This document shows positions 1 to 5,001 of a stretch of DNA of 5,001 nucleotides, piece by piece. Source of the stretch: DATBLE01 sp046734415. Lineage in GTDB: Bacteria > Actinomycetota > Thermoleophilia > Gaiellales > Gaiellaceae. The notes under the pieces were generated by a model. The model was not told where the DNA came from. It searched no databases and worked only from the letters and a program-made list of their open reading frames with translations. The stretch covers positions 1 to 5,001 of the forward strand of contig JBKPRD010000120.1 in the NCBI GenBank assembly GCA_046734415.1, given 5' to 3'. Both the position numbers and the translations under genes were made by a program. The stretch's first letter is position 1; each line of letters opens with the position of its first letter.

Positions 1-113
1 TCGTCATCGACGCCCTCTGCCAGTGGTGCCTCGCGAGCGACCTCGTGCTCGATGCGCTCGCGGTCGCCTGCCTGCTTCGTCTGCGCGCGCAGATCGCTGC
101 GGAAAAGCCCTAG
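1..113 (+). CDS. VKOR-family membrane thiol oxidoreductase, C-terminal fragment
   Basis: The reading frame is open from the left edge (first whole codon at base 3) to a TAG at 111-113, giving the last 36 residues of a protein that starts outside the window. The visible part contains CQWC (residues 6-9 of the fragment) followed by a hydrophobic helix, ASDLVLDALAVACLLRL, and a short charged tail ending EKP. In bacterial VKOR homologues a CxxC at the membrane edge, next to the last helix of the four-helix core, passes electrons from thiols to quinone, re-oxidising a DsbA-like partner and so driving disulfide formation outside the membrane. The pattern of CxWC plus terminal helix plus stop fits that family well. 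Only the tail is visible, so loop cysteines and any fused thioredoxin domain cannot be judged. The next gene starts 79 bases downstream on the same strand, so co-transcription is possible. Confidence 0.75.
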   Translation, partial: VIDALCQWCLASDLVLDALAVACLLRLRAQIAAEKP

Positions 114-178
114 TCGGTCTGCGGATTGCTCGCGACGACGCTGGTCCTCGCCCGCTCTACGTTCCGGTGAAAAGACTC

Positions 179-186
179 GAAGGAGA
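179..186 (+). promoter_or_regulatory. ribosome binding site for the NirK-like gene
   Basis: GAAGGAGA lies seven bases (counted from the last G) before the ATG at 193. It is a near-consensus Shine-Dalgarno sequence and decides the start: the in-frame ATG at 52 overlaps the VKOR coding sequence and would add 47 residues with no family resemblance, whereas the ATG at 193 gives a clean N-terminal membrane anchor. Confidence 0.85.
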
Positions 187-192
187 ACATCC

Positions 193-1344
193 ATGGCTAC
201 CCATCCCACATACGCCGACCACCACCATGTCGAGGCCGACTCGGGCGCGTTCTTCAAGGTCGCGGCCCTGCTGCTCGGGATCGCCGTGGGAATCGTCGGC
301 TTCTTCGCGCTGATGATGTGGGCCGACACACGAGACTCCCGCACCGACGCGAACGCGTCGGCGTCGGCCGCCCAGCCGATGGACCACACGCAAATGGGCG
401 CCGGCGCGGCAGCGATGCCGCTGAACAGCTTCGCGGGCGTCGTCCCGGCGAACGCACAGGCCCTTGCCGACGCGCACAAGCCCTATGACGCCACGTTGCC
501 GGCTGCCGAGGCAGGGCCCGTGGCGCACATCCACCTCACGCTGAAGGACATGACCGTCCAGATCGCGCCAGGCGTCAAGTACAACACCTGGTCGTTCAGC
601 GGACACGGCGCTCCAGGGGCGATCCTCCACGTACGGCAGGGCCAGCTGGTCAAGATGACGCTGACGAACGGCGGGACGATCCCGCACTCGATCGACTTCC
701 ACGCCGCTCGCATCGCGCCGAACGTCGCCTTCCGCGATGTCGACCCCGGCAAGTCCTTCTCGTTCCAGTTTCGGGCGACCGATCCAGGAGTCTTCATGTA
801 CCACTGCGGCACCAAGCCGGTGCTGATGCACATCGCGAACGGCATGTACGGCGCGATCGTCGTCAGCCCCACGAAGCCGCTTCCTCCGGTCGACAAGAAC
901 TACGTTCTCGTCGCCAGCGAGTGGTACATGACGACCGACGGCATCAAGCAGCCGGCCAGCTTCGACATGGCCAAGGCGCACGCGATGGCGCCCGACTGGA
1001 CGACGTTCAACGGCTACGCGAACCAGTACGTCACGCATCCGTTGACCGCGAAGCTGGGCGAGCGTGTCCGCCTCTGGGTCGTCGCGGCCGGGCCGACGCT
1101 CGACACCGACTTCCACGTCGTCGGGACGATCTTCGACCGGGCGTGGCCGAACGCAAACGTGACCGGCACGCCGCAGCACGGCGTCCAGACCGTCCAGGTG
1201 CCGGCGGGCGGCGGCGGCGTCTTCGACGTGAAGATCGACCAGCCCGGCCTCTACCCGTTCGTGTCGCACGCGTTCGCGCACGTCGACCTCGGCCAGGTCG
1301 GCCTGCTCAAGGTCGGCAACCCGCCGGGAACGATGTCGCACTGA
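193..1344 (+). CDS. membrane-anchored copper nitrite reductase-like two-domain cupredoxin protein
   Basis: This 383-residue protein resembles copper nitrite reductase, which reduces nitrite to nitric oxide in a trimer outside the membrane. A short cytoplasmic N-terminus (HHH at 10-12) precedes one membrane helix at about 20-43, then a flexible Ala/Met/Asp-rich tether to about 100, then two cupredoxin domains (about 110-227 and 235-375). Type 1 copper ligands by motif are His165, Cys205, His213 and Met218. Type 2 ligands are His170, His204 and His359. Catalytic Asp168 (in PHSIDFH) and His308 (in DFHVVG) are present. The Cys-to-His spacing and the MHIANGMYG segment match the Neisseria AniA type rather than the classical proteobacterial NirK loop. 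The helix is uncleaved-looking, with no lipobox and only one Cys in the whole protein, so it is a tethered enzyme and not a lipoprotein. It could instead be a related multicopper oxidase with another substrate. Nitrite reduction is inferred from residues only. The start was chosen by its strong ribosome binding site. Confidence 0.85.
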   Translation: MATHPTYADHHHVEADSGAFFKVAALLLGIAVGIVGFFALMMWADTRDSRTDANASASAAQPMDHTQMGAGAAAMPLNSFAGVVPANAQALADAHKPYDATLPAAEAGPVAHIHLTLKDMTVQIAPGVKYNTWSFSGHGAPGAILHVRQGQLVKMTLTNGGTIPHSIDFHAARIAPNVAFRDVDPGKSFSFQFRATDPGVFMYHCGTKPVLMHIANGMYGAIVVSPTKPLPPVDKNYVLVASEWYMTTDGIKQPASFDMAKAHAMAPDWTTFNGYANQYVTHPLTAKLGERVRLWVVAAGPTLDTDFHVVGTIFDRAWPNANVTGTPQHGVQTVQVPAGGGGVFDVKIDQPGLYPFVSHAFAHVDLGQVGLLKVGNPPGTMSH

Positions 1345-1346
1345 TC

Positions 1347-1405
1347 GCGCGTCGTCGAACGCGCCCGAGGGCTCCGTCCACGGTCACGGTTGGGCGGGGC
1401 CCTCG
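1347..1405 (+). terminator. two GC-rich hairpins behind the NirK-like gene, possible terminator
   Basis: Three bases after the stop codon a 6-bp stem can form between GCGCGT (1347-1352) and ACGCGC (1359-1364) with a 6-base loop. It is followed by a 7-bp stem between CGAGGGC (1366-1372) and GCCCTCG (1399-1405) enclosing 26 bases. No T-run follows, so this is not a classical intrinsic terminator. GC-rich actinobacteria often show such tract-less hairpins at gene ends. Inverted repeats of this size also arise by chance in GC-rich DNA, hence the low confidence. Confidence 0.3.
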
Positions 1406-1411
1406 TCACGT

Positions 1412-1415
1412 GGAG
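1412..1415 (+). promoter_or_regulatory. possible ribosome binding site for the small membrane protein
   Basis: GGAG lies nine bases before the GTG at 1425 and favours that start over the in-frame GTG at 1410, which overlaps this motif and has only a G-run (GCGGGG, 1394-1399) ahead of it. The motif is short and could be coincidental. Confidence 0.4.
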
Positions 1416-1424
1416 ATCCCGTTC

Positions 1425-1574
1425 GTGTCGCGGCACTGGCTCTGGCTCGCCGCGAAGTTTCCAGTTGCGTTCCTCGTGCCGTTCGTGTTCGCGGACGTGC
1501 TCGATCTGAACCGCGGCTACGACACGAACACCTTCTTGCCTCCGCACGCCGCCGAGGGCGACCCGGCTCCGTAG
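1425..1574 (+). CDS. small single-span membrane protein, unknown function
   Basis: A 49-residue product begins at a GTG and ends in TAG; an in-frame GTG at 1410 would add five residues (VEIPF). I do not recognise a family. After a short basic N-terminus (SRH) there is one hydrophobic stretch of about 22 residues, beginning WLWLAAKFPVAFLVPF, then a polar tail with Asn, Asp, Tyr and Pro (DLNRGYDTNTFLPP) ending GDPAP. Codons are strongly G/C at third positions like the neighbouring genes, which supports real coding rather than chance. It lies 80 bases behind the NirK-like gene and 87 bases before the ATPase gene, on the same strand. Small single-helix proteins beside redox enzymes are often accessory or stabilising subunits, but nothing here proves that. 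The open frame actually extends upstream inside the NirK-like gene, where it encodes only Arg-rich shadow sequence, so the start is uncertain. Confidence 0.5.
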   Translation: MSRHWLWLAAKFPVAFLVPFVFADVLDLNRGYDTNTFLPPHAAEGDPAP

Positions 1575-1575
1575 T

Positions 1576-1641
1576 TTCCCGAGCCTCGAATCGCGGGCTG
1601 CGCCGATGCGGCAGGCGCCCGCCCGCGCAAGGCTTCGGGAA
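1576..1641 (+). promoter_or_regulatory. nested 66-base hairpin between the small gene and the ABC operon
   Basis: Three stacked stems form one long imperfect hairpin. The outer stem of ten pairs is TTCCCGAGCC (1576-1585) with GGC-T-TCGGGAA (1631-1641, T1634 bulged). The middle stem of seven pairs is CGCGGGC (1592-1598) with GCCCGCG (1621-1627). The inner stem of five pairs is GCGCC (1600-1604) with GGCGC (1614-1618) around a 9-base loop. It begins directly after the TAG at 1572-1574 and ends six bases before the ATPase ribosome binding site at 1648. It may terminate the upstream transcript (though there is no T-run), stabilise a 3' end, or act as a leader structure for the transporter operon. 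The pairing is visible in the sequence; its role is inferred. Confidence 0.5.
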
Positions 1642-1647
1642 GACATC

Positions 1648-1655
1648 GAAAGGGG
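1648..1655 (+). promoter_or_regulatory. ribosome binding site for the ABC ATPase
   Basis: GAAAGGGG lies six bases before the ATG at 1662 and supports that start. It lies just outside the nested hairpin, so it would stay exposed when the hairpin is folded. Confidence 0.7.
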
Positions 1656-1661
1656 TGCGAG

Positions 1662-2408
1662 ATGGCAGTCGTCGAAACTCTGCCCAGAGCAGCGCCGCTC
1701 GAGCCCGTGCCTCGCGAGCCGATCGTCGAGGCCCGCGACGTCGAGAAGACGTACGACACGGGCAAGGTCGAGGTTCACGCGCTGCGCGGGGTCACCCTCG
1801 GCGTCGGGCGCGGCGAGATGGTCGCGATCATGGGGCCGAGCGGCTCCGGCAAGACCACGCTCCTGAACTGCCTGTCCGGGCTCGACTCGATCAACGGCGG
1901 CGACGTCCTCATCGAAGGCGTCTCGCTCGCCGAGATGTCCGACCGCGAGCGCACCGACTACCGAGCCCGTCGGATGGGCTTCGTTTTTCAGTTCTACAAC
2001 CTGATGCCGGTTTTGAGCGCCGTCGAGAACGTCGAGCTCCCGCTCCTCGTTGCCGGCGTTTCGCCGAAGGAGTCGCGTCTCGACGCGCTCCACGCACTCG
2101 AGCTCGTCGGCCTGAGCGACTGGGCCGAGCACGTCCCCGACGAGCTCTCCGGCGGCCAGCGGCAGCGCGTGACGATCGCCCGCGCGCTCGTCAACAACCC
2201 GGCGATCGTGTGGGCCGACGAGCCGACAGGCGACCTCGACAGCGAGAACGCCGACGAGATCGTCGCCCTGATGCGACAGCTGAACCGAGAGCACGACCTG
2301 ACCTTCCTGATCGTCACGCATGACATCGGCGTCGGCCGCAAGACCGACCGCATCGTGCGGATGGTCGACGGCCAGATCGTCAGCGAAGAGAACCTCGAAG
2401 GAAGGTGA
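1662..2408 (+). CDS. MacB/LolD-type ABC transporter ATP-binding protein
   Basis: This 248-residue cytoplasmic ATPase powers an FtsX-type transporter. All nucleotide-binding motifs are intact: A-loop Tyr31, Walker A GPSGSGKT (58-65), Q-loop Gln110, signature LSGGQ (162-166), Walker B IVWADE with catalytic Glu187, the D-loop at GDLDS (190-194), and switch His220 in VTHD. The ADEPTGDLDS wording and the position of the Q-loop within FVFQFYNLMP are typical of the LolD/MacB/FtsE group, which couple to permeases that work by mechanotransmission rather than by a transport channel. The size is usual for the family apart from about 20 extra Pro/Glu-rich N-terminal residues. The partner permease lies two genes downstream with only the ABM-like gene between. 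The cargo is unknown: export of lipids, peptides or drugs, or control of cell-wall enzymes, are all possible in this family. The ribosome binding site of the next gene lies within its last codons, so translation is likely coupled. Confidence 0.95.
   Translation: MAVVETLPRAAPLEPVPREPIVEARDVEKTYDTGKVEVHALRGVTLGVGRGEMVAIMGPSGSGKTTLLNCLSGLDSINGGDVLIEGVSLAEMSDRERTDYRARRMGFVFQFYNLMPVLSAVENVELPLLVAGVSPKESRLDALHALELVGLSDWAEHVPDELSGGQRQRVTIARALVNNPAIVWADEPTGDLDSENADEIVALMRQLNREHDLTFLIVTHDIGVGRKTDRIVRMVDGQIVSEENLEGR
2398..2405 (+). promoter_or_regulatory. ribosome binding site inside the ATPase gene end
   Basis: AAGGAAGG immediately precedes the ATPase stop codon (2406-2408) and lies seven bases before the ATG at 2413. 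It fixes the start of the ABM-like gene, whose frame is open further upstream (to 2320) within the ATPase gene, and it indicates translational coupling. Confidence 0.8.
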
Positions 2409-2412
2409 ACCG

Positions 2413-2733
2413 ATGATCGCCCGAGCGACAATTGCCGAGATCGACCCGGTGCGCATGAGCGTCGGCGACGCCGTGCAGCTCTTCCGCGACTCAGTCCTCC
2501 CCGCCCTGCACGAGCAGCCGGGGTACGAAGGCGTGTACGTCCTTCTCTCGCCCGAGGGACAGGCACTCGTCCTGACCTTCTGGGAAAGCGAGGCAGCCGC
2601 CGACGCAGGGCTTGCCGGAGGCCGAAGCTTCTACCGGGAGCAGGTCGAGAAGTTCGTAACGATCTACGCCTCGCCGCCCGGCCGCGAGACGTACGAGGTC
2701 GTCCTTGCGGAAGAGCCGGCCGCGGTCGGTTAG
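2413..2733 (+). CDS. ABM-like (dimeric alpha/beta barrel) small protein
   Basis: This 106-residue soluble protein has the layout of the antibiotic biosynthesis monooxygenase-like ferredoxin fold. A first strand (ARATIAEID, 3-11) is followed by a helix (about 17-34, VGDAVQLFRDSVLPALHEQ), then PGYEGVYVLLSPEGQALVLTFWES (36-59) giving two strands, then a helix with the FYREQVEKF segment (73-81), and a last strand (TYEVVLAEE). The PGYEG turn and the FWES motif ahead of the second helix are the most telling signs. Members form dimers; some are heme-degrading or quinone-forming monooxygenases, but many are of unknown role and the fold alone does not prove catalysis. No signal peptide, membrane helix or Cys is present. 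It starts four bases after the ATPase stop and ends nine bases before the permease start, so it is co-translated with a transporter. It may sense or modify the transported compound, which is inference only. Confidence 0.7.
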   Translation: MIARATIAEIDPVRMSVGDAVQLFRDSVLPALHEQPGYEGVYVLLSPEGQALVLTFWESEAAADAGLAGGRSFYREQVEKFVTIYASPPGRETYEVVLAEEPAAVG

Positions 2734-2737
2734 AGGG
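2732..2737 (+). promoter_or_regulatory. ribosome binding site for the FtsX-like permease
   Basis: AGAGGG overlaps the stop codon of the ABM-like gene and lies five bases before the GTG at 2743. The alternative in-frame ATG at 2767 has no comparable sequence ahead of it (CTCTTCGGCATCCCG), so the GTG is preferred. Confidence 0.6.
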
Positions 2738-2742
2738 CCGGC

Positions 2743-5001
2743 GTGAAAGAGCTCTTCGGCATCCCGATGGACACACTGGCGGCCGTGCTGGCCGTCCTGC
2801 TCGCGTGCATCGTCGGATCGCTGGGCTTCCTCGCGCTGCGTAACCGCGTCCTGCTGAAGCTCGGCGTCCGCAACCTAGGACGCCGCCGGGCCCGCACGGC
2901 GCTGATCGTGCTCGGGCTGATGCTCGGTACGACGATCATCGCGGCCGCGCTCGCGACCGGGGACACCATGAGCCACTCGATTCGCGCGACTGCGACCAGG
3001 CAGCTGGGAGCGACCGACGAGATCGTGGCGGCGAAAGGCGCGGCCGAAGACATCTCCGGGGAGCTCGGAGCCGCCACCGGCACCGGCTACTTCCCGCAGG
3101 CGACCGTCGCGAGAGTCAAGCGCGCACTCGCGGGCAAGAACCTGACCGACGGCGTCATGGGCGCGATCGTCGAGGACGTCGCAGTCCAGGCACCTATCCA
3201 GCGTCAGACCGAGCCGAGTGTGACGCTCTTCGCTGGCGACCCAACGCAGATGGGCGGGTTCTCCCCGATTCGAAGCGTCGAGGGAGGCAACGTCACGCTC
3301 GATCAGCTCGCCCGAGACGAGGTCTATGTGAACAAGAAGGCCGCGGATGCGCTCGGTGTGCGAGCCGGAGACCCGATTCTCGTCTACGTCGGCGCGAAGC
3401 CCGTCCGGATGCACATTCGCGAGGCAGTCCGCTTCGACGGCACGACCACGGCCGACTCGGCGCTGCTCCTGCCGCTCGCAGATGCGCAGCGTCTTCTCGA
3501 CAAGAGCGGGTTGATCAAGGGCATCGCGATCTCGAACCGGGGCAGCGGCGAGGCGGGGGTCGGACTCTCCGACGAGGTCGTACGCACGGTGAAGCCGGTC
3601 GTGAGCCCGCTCGGGCTGGAGACCTCGACGTCGAAGGCCGACGCGATCGACGCCGCCGACAAGGCCGGCAACGCCTTCATGTCGATGTTCACGACCTTCG
3701 GCACATTCACGATCGCGGCCGGGATTCTGCTCATCTTCCTGATCTTCGTGATGCTCGCCGCCGAGCGCCGCGGTGAGCTCGGGATCGCCCGCGCAGTCGG
3801 CACGCGACGCGGCCATCTCGTCCAAATGTTCACCTTCGAAGGCGCCGCGTACGACCTGATGGCCGCCGCCGCGGGTGCGATCCTCGGGGCGCTGATCGCG
3901 TACATGATGGTCCTCGGGATCGCGAGCGCGTTCGGCGCCGCCGACGAGGACTCCGGCTTCCAGGTCCAGTACGCGGTCACACTGCGAAGCCTCTTCGTCG
4001 CGTTCGCGATCGGCGGGCTGCTGACGCTGCTCGTCGTCGCCTTCTCGGCGTGGCGGGTGAGCGTGATGACGATCTCGACGGCGATCCGCAACCTGCCCGA
4101 GCCGCGCCTTCCCCGTCGGCGGCGCAAGCTGATCCTCGCCTTCGTCTGGATCGTGCTCGGCGCCTTGTTCACGGCCAATGGTGCGGCCGCGGCCGCCGCG
4201 ACGCCGCAGATGCTCGGCATCTCGCTGATCCTGATCGGGCTCGTGCCGATCCTTCAGGTCATCGGCGTCTCCGAAAGGCTGGCGTACACGTCCTGCGGCC
4301 TCGCGATCGCGGTCGCGATGCTTCTGCCCTGGAGCGCCTGGGAGGCCGTCTTCGGCCAGACCTCGATGGACTTCACGACGTGGGTCGTCGCCGGCCTGAT
4401 GACCGTGATCGGAGCGGTTTGGGTGATGGTCTACAACGCAGACGTCATCCTGGGCGCGGTTGGGCTCGTTCTCTCGCGCTTCGGCCGCCTGGTGCCGGTG
4501 GTCAAGATGGCGATCACCTACCCGCTCCGGGCCCGCTTCCGCACGGGCGCAACGCTGGCGATGTTCACGCTCGTCGTCTTCACGCTCGTGACCGGCACGG
4601 CCTCCAGCGGCTCTTTCCAGAATGCGCTCGGCAACGTGGACACGTTCGGCGGAGGCTTCCAGGTTCGGGCGGGCACCTCGGCCGCGGCGCCGATCACGAA
4701 CATGCACGCGGCCCTGCGCCAGGCTCGGGGCATCGATCCCGCGGACTTCACCGCAGTGGGCAGCCAGTCCGTGCTCTCGGTGAAAGCGCGCCAACTCGGC
4801 GCGGGCCGCAAAGCCGAGAGTTATGTCGCGCGGGGCCTCGACGAGTCGTTCCTCCGGCACACGACGTTCGGCCTCGGCGCGATCGCGCGCGGTTACGGTT
4901 CGTCCTCCGAGGTCTGGCACGCACTCGCAACCCGGCCCGGCCTCGCGGTCGTCGACGCGTCGGTCGCTCCGCGTCGCGACAACTTCGACTTTGCGCCGCG
5001 C
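2743..5001 (+). CDS. large FtsX-family ABC transporter permease, 3' end outside window
   Basis: The frame is open from a GTG for 753 codons to the right edge without a stop, so the protein is C-terminally incomplete. It is the membrane partner of the ATPase two genes upstream. An extra membrane helix (about 10-32) precedes the usual FtsX start, a basic RNLGRRRART segment (43-52) and helix (53-71). An extracytoplasmic MacB-like domain follows (about 74-305). The FtsX core has helices at about 312-338, 372-398 and 416-438, with the signature ERRGELGIARAVGTRRGHL at 341-359, which docks on the ATPase. Further helices lie near 463-482, 490-508, 514-531 and 545-580. A second copy of the entry unit (YPLRARFRTGATLAMF, 593-608, helix about 602-622) then leads into another extracytoplasmic region at the edge. 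This points to a tandem FtsX protein of roughly a thousand residues or more, in which both permease halves sit on one chain, as in several actinobacterial transporters. The cargo is unknown. Confidence 0.9.
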   Translation, partial: MKELFGIPMDTLAAVLAVLLACIVGSLGFLALRNRVLLKLGVRNLGRRRARTALIVLGLMLGTTIIAAALATGDTMSHSIRATATRQLGATDEIVAAKGAAEDISGELGAATGTGYFPQATVARVKRALAGKNLTDGVMGAIVEDVAVQAPIQRQTEPSVTLFAGDPTQMGGFSPIRSVEGGNVTLDQLARDEVYVNKKAADALGVRAGDPILVYVGAKPVRMHIREAVRFDGTTTADSALLLPLADAQRLLDKSGLIKGIAISNRGSGEAGVGLSDEVVRTVKPVVSPLGLETSTSKADAIDAADKAGNAFMSMFTTFGTFTIAAGILLIFLIFVMLAAERRGELGIARAVGTRRGHLVQMFTFEGAAYDLMAAAAGAILGALIAYMMVLGIASAFGAADEDSGFQVQYAVTLRSLFVAFAIGGLLTLLVVAFSAWRVSVMTISTAIRNLPEPRLPRRRRKLILAFVWIVLGALFTANGAAAAAATPQMLGISLILIGLVPILQVIGVSERLAYTSCGLAIAVAMLLPWSAWEAVFGQTSMDFTTWVVAGLMTVIGAVWVMVYNADVILGAVGLVLSRFGRLVPVVKMAITYPLRARFRTGATLAMFTLVVFTLVTGTASSGSFQNALGNVDTFGGGFQVRAGTSAAAPITNMHAALRQARGIDPADFTAVGSQSVLSVKARQLGAGRKAESYVARGLDESFLRHTTFGLGAIARGYGSSSEVWHALATRPGLAVVDASVAPRRDNFDFAPR

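Noticed and set aside
114..178. Promoter for the NirK-like gene (TTGCTC at 126 and CTACGT at 157)
   Set aside because: The two boxes are 25 bases apart, too far for a sigma-70-type promoter, and each match is weak.
52..192. Upstream in-frame ATG as start of the NirK-like gene
   Set aside because: It would overlap the VKOR coding sequence by about 60 bases and add an Arg/Ser-rich stretch unlike any leader; the ATG at 193 has a near-consensus ribosome binding site.
157..1341. Long minus-strand open frame opposite the NirK-like gene
   Set aside because: It has Arg/Val/Asp/His-rich composition and no domain pattern, while the + strand has a full set of copper ligands.
921..1409. Upstream extension of the small gene's frame inside the NirK-like gene
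   Set aside because: It encodes an Arg/Ala-rich sequence typical of an out-of-frame GC-rich reading; only the part from about 1410 onward has a membrane-protein character.
1251..2456. Minus-strand open frame spanning three + strand genes
   Set aside because: It crosses the end of the NirK-like gene, the small gene and the ATPase gene, and has shadow-like composition and no plausible ribosome binding site context.
2875..4920. Very long open frame (681 codons) on the minus strand
   Set aside because: It lies opposite the FtsX permease gene. Its product is Arg/Asp/Glu/His-rich with no hydrophobic segments or motifs, the usual antisense shadow of a GC3-rich gene, while the + strand reading gives a coherent FtsX protein with membrane helices and the ERRGELG signature.
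1..5001. Search by eye for tRNA or rRNA genes, CRISPR repeats, transposase genes, long terminal inverted repeats and attachment sites
   Set aside because: Nothing convincing was seen; coding genes occupy almost the whole window and codon use is uniform, with no sign of recent insertion.

Overview
The window reads as chromosomal DNA from a high-GC Gram-positive bacterium, probably an actinobacterium. Third codon positions are overwhelmingly G or C, all recognisable genes lie on the + strand with short spacers, and AGGAG-like ribosome binding sites precede most starts. The gene types (VKOR-type thiol oxidoreductase, membrane-anchored NirK-like copper protein, MacB/LolD-FtsX transporter) and the feel of the proteins resemble Thermoleophilia-like actinobacteria, but that lineage call is an inference.

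Layout: (1) positions 1-113 hold the C-terminal end of a VKOR-family membrane protein with its CxxC redox motif. (2) 193-1344 encodes a membrane-anchored two-domain cupredoxin enzyme of the copper nitrite reductase type, with every type 1 and type 2 copper ligand and both catalytic residues recognisable. (3) 1345-1661 is a 317-base stretch holding one probable small single-span membrane protein (1425-1574), hairpin-forming sequence behind the copper gene, and a striking nested 66-base hairpin (1576-1641) just ahead of the next gene. (4) 1662-5001 is a tight transporter operon: a MacB/LolD-type ATPase, a small ABM-like (dimeric alpha/beta barrel) protein, and a large FtsX-family permease that has at least 753 residues and runs off the right edge.

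The two halves look like separate functional units. The left half is extracytoplasmic redox chemistry (thiol oxidation, copper enzyme). The right half is an ABC transporter whose ATPase, ABM-like protein and permease are separated by only 4 and 9 bases, so they are almost certainly co-translated. The nested hairpin sits exactly at the boundary and may end transcription from the first unit or control entry into the second. No RNA genes, insertion sequences, CRISPR arrays or integration sites were seen. The most worthwhile leads are the NirK-like enzyme's channel variation and tethering, the nested hairpin, the small membrane protein, and the ABM-like protein inserted between transporter ATPase and permease.
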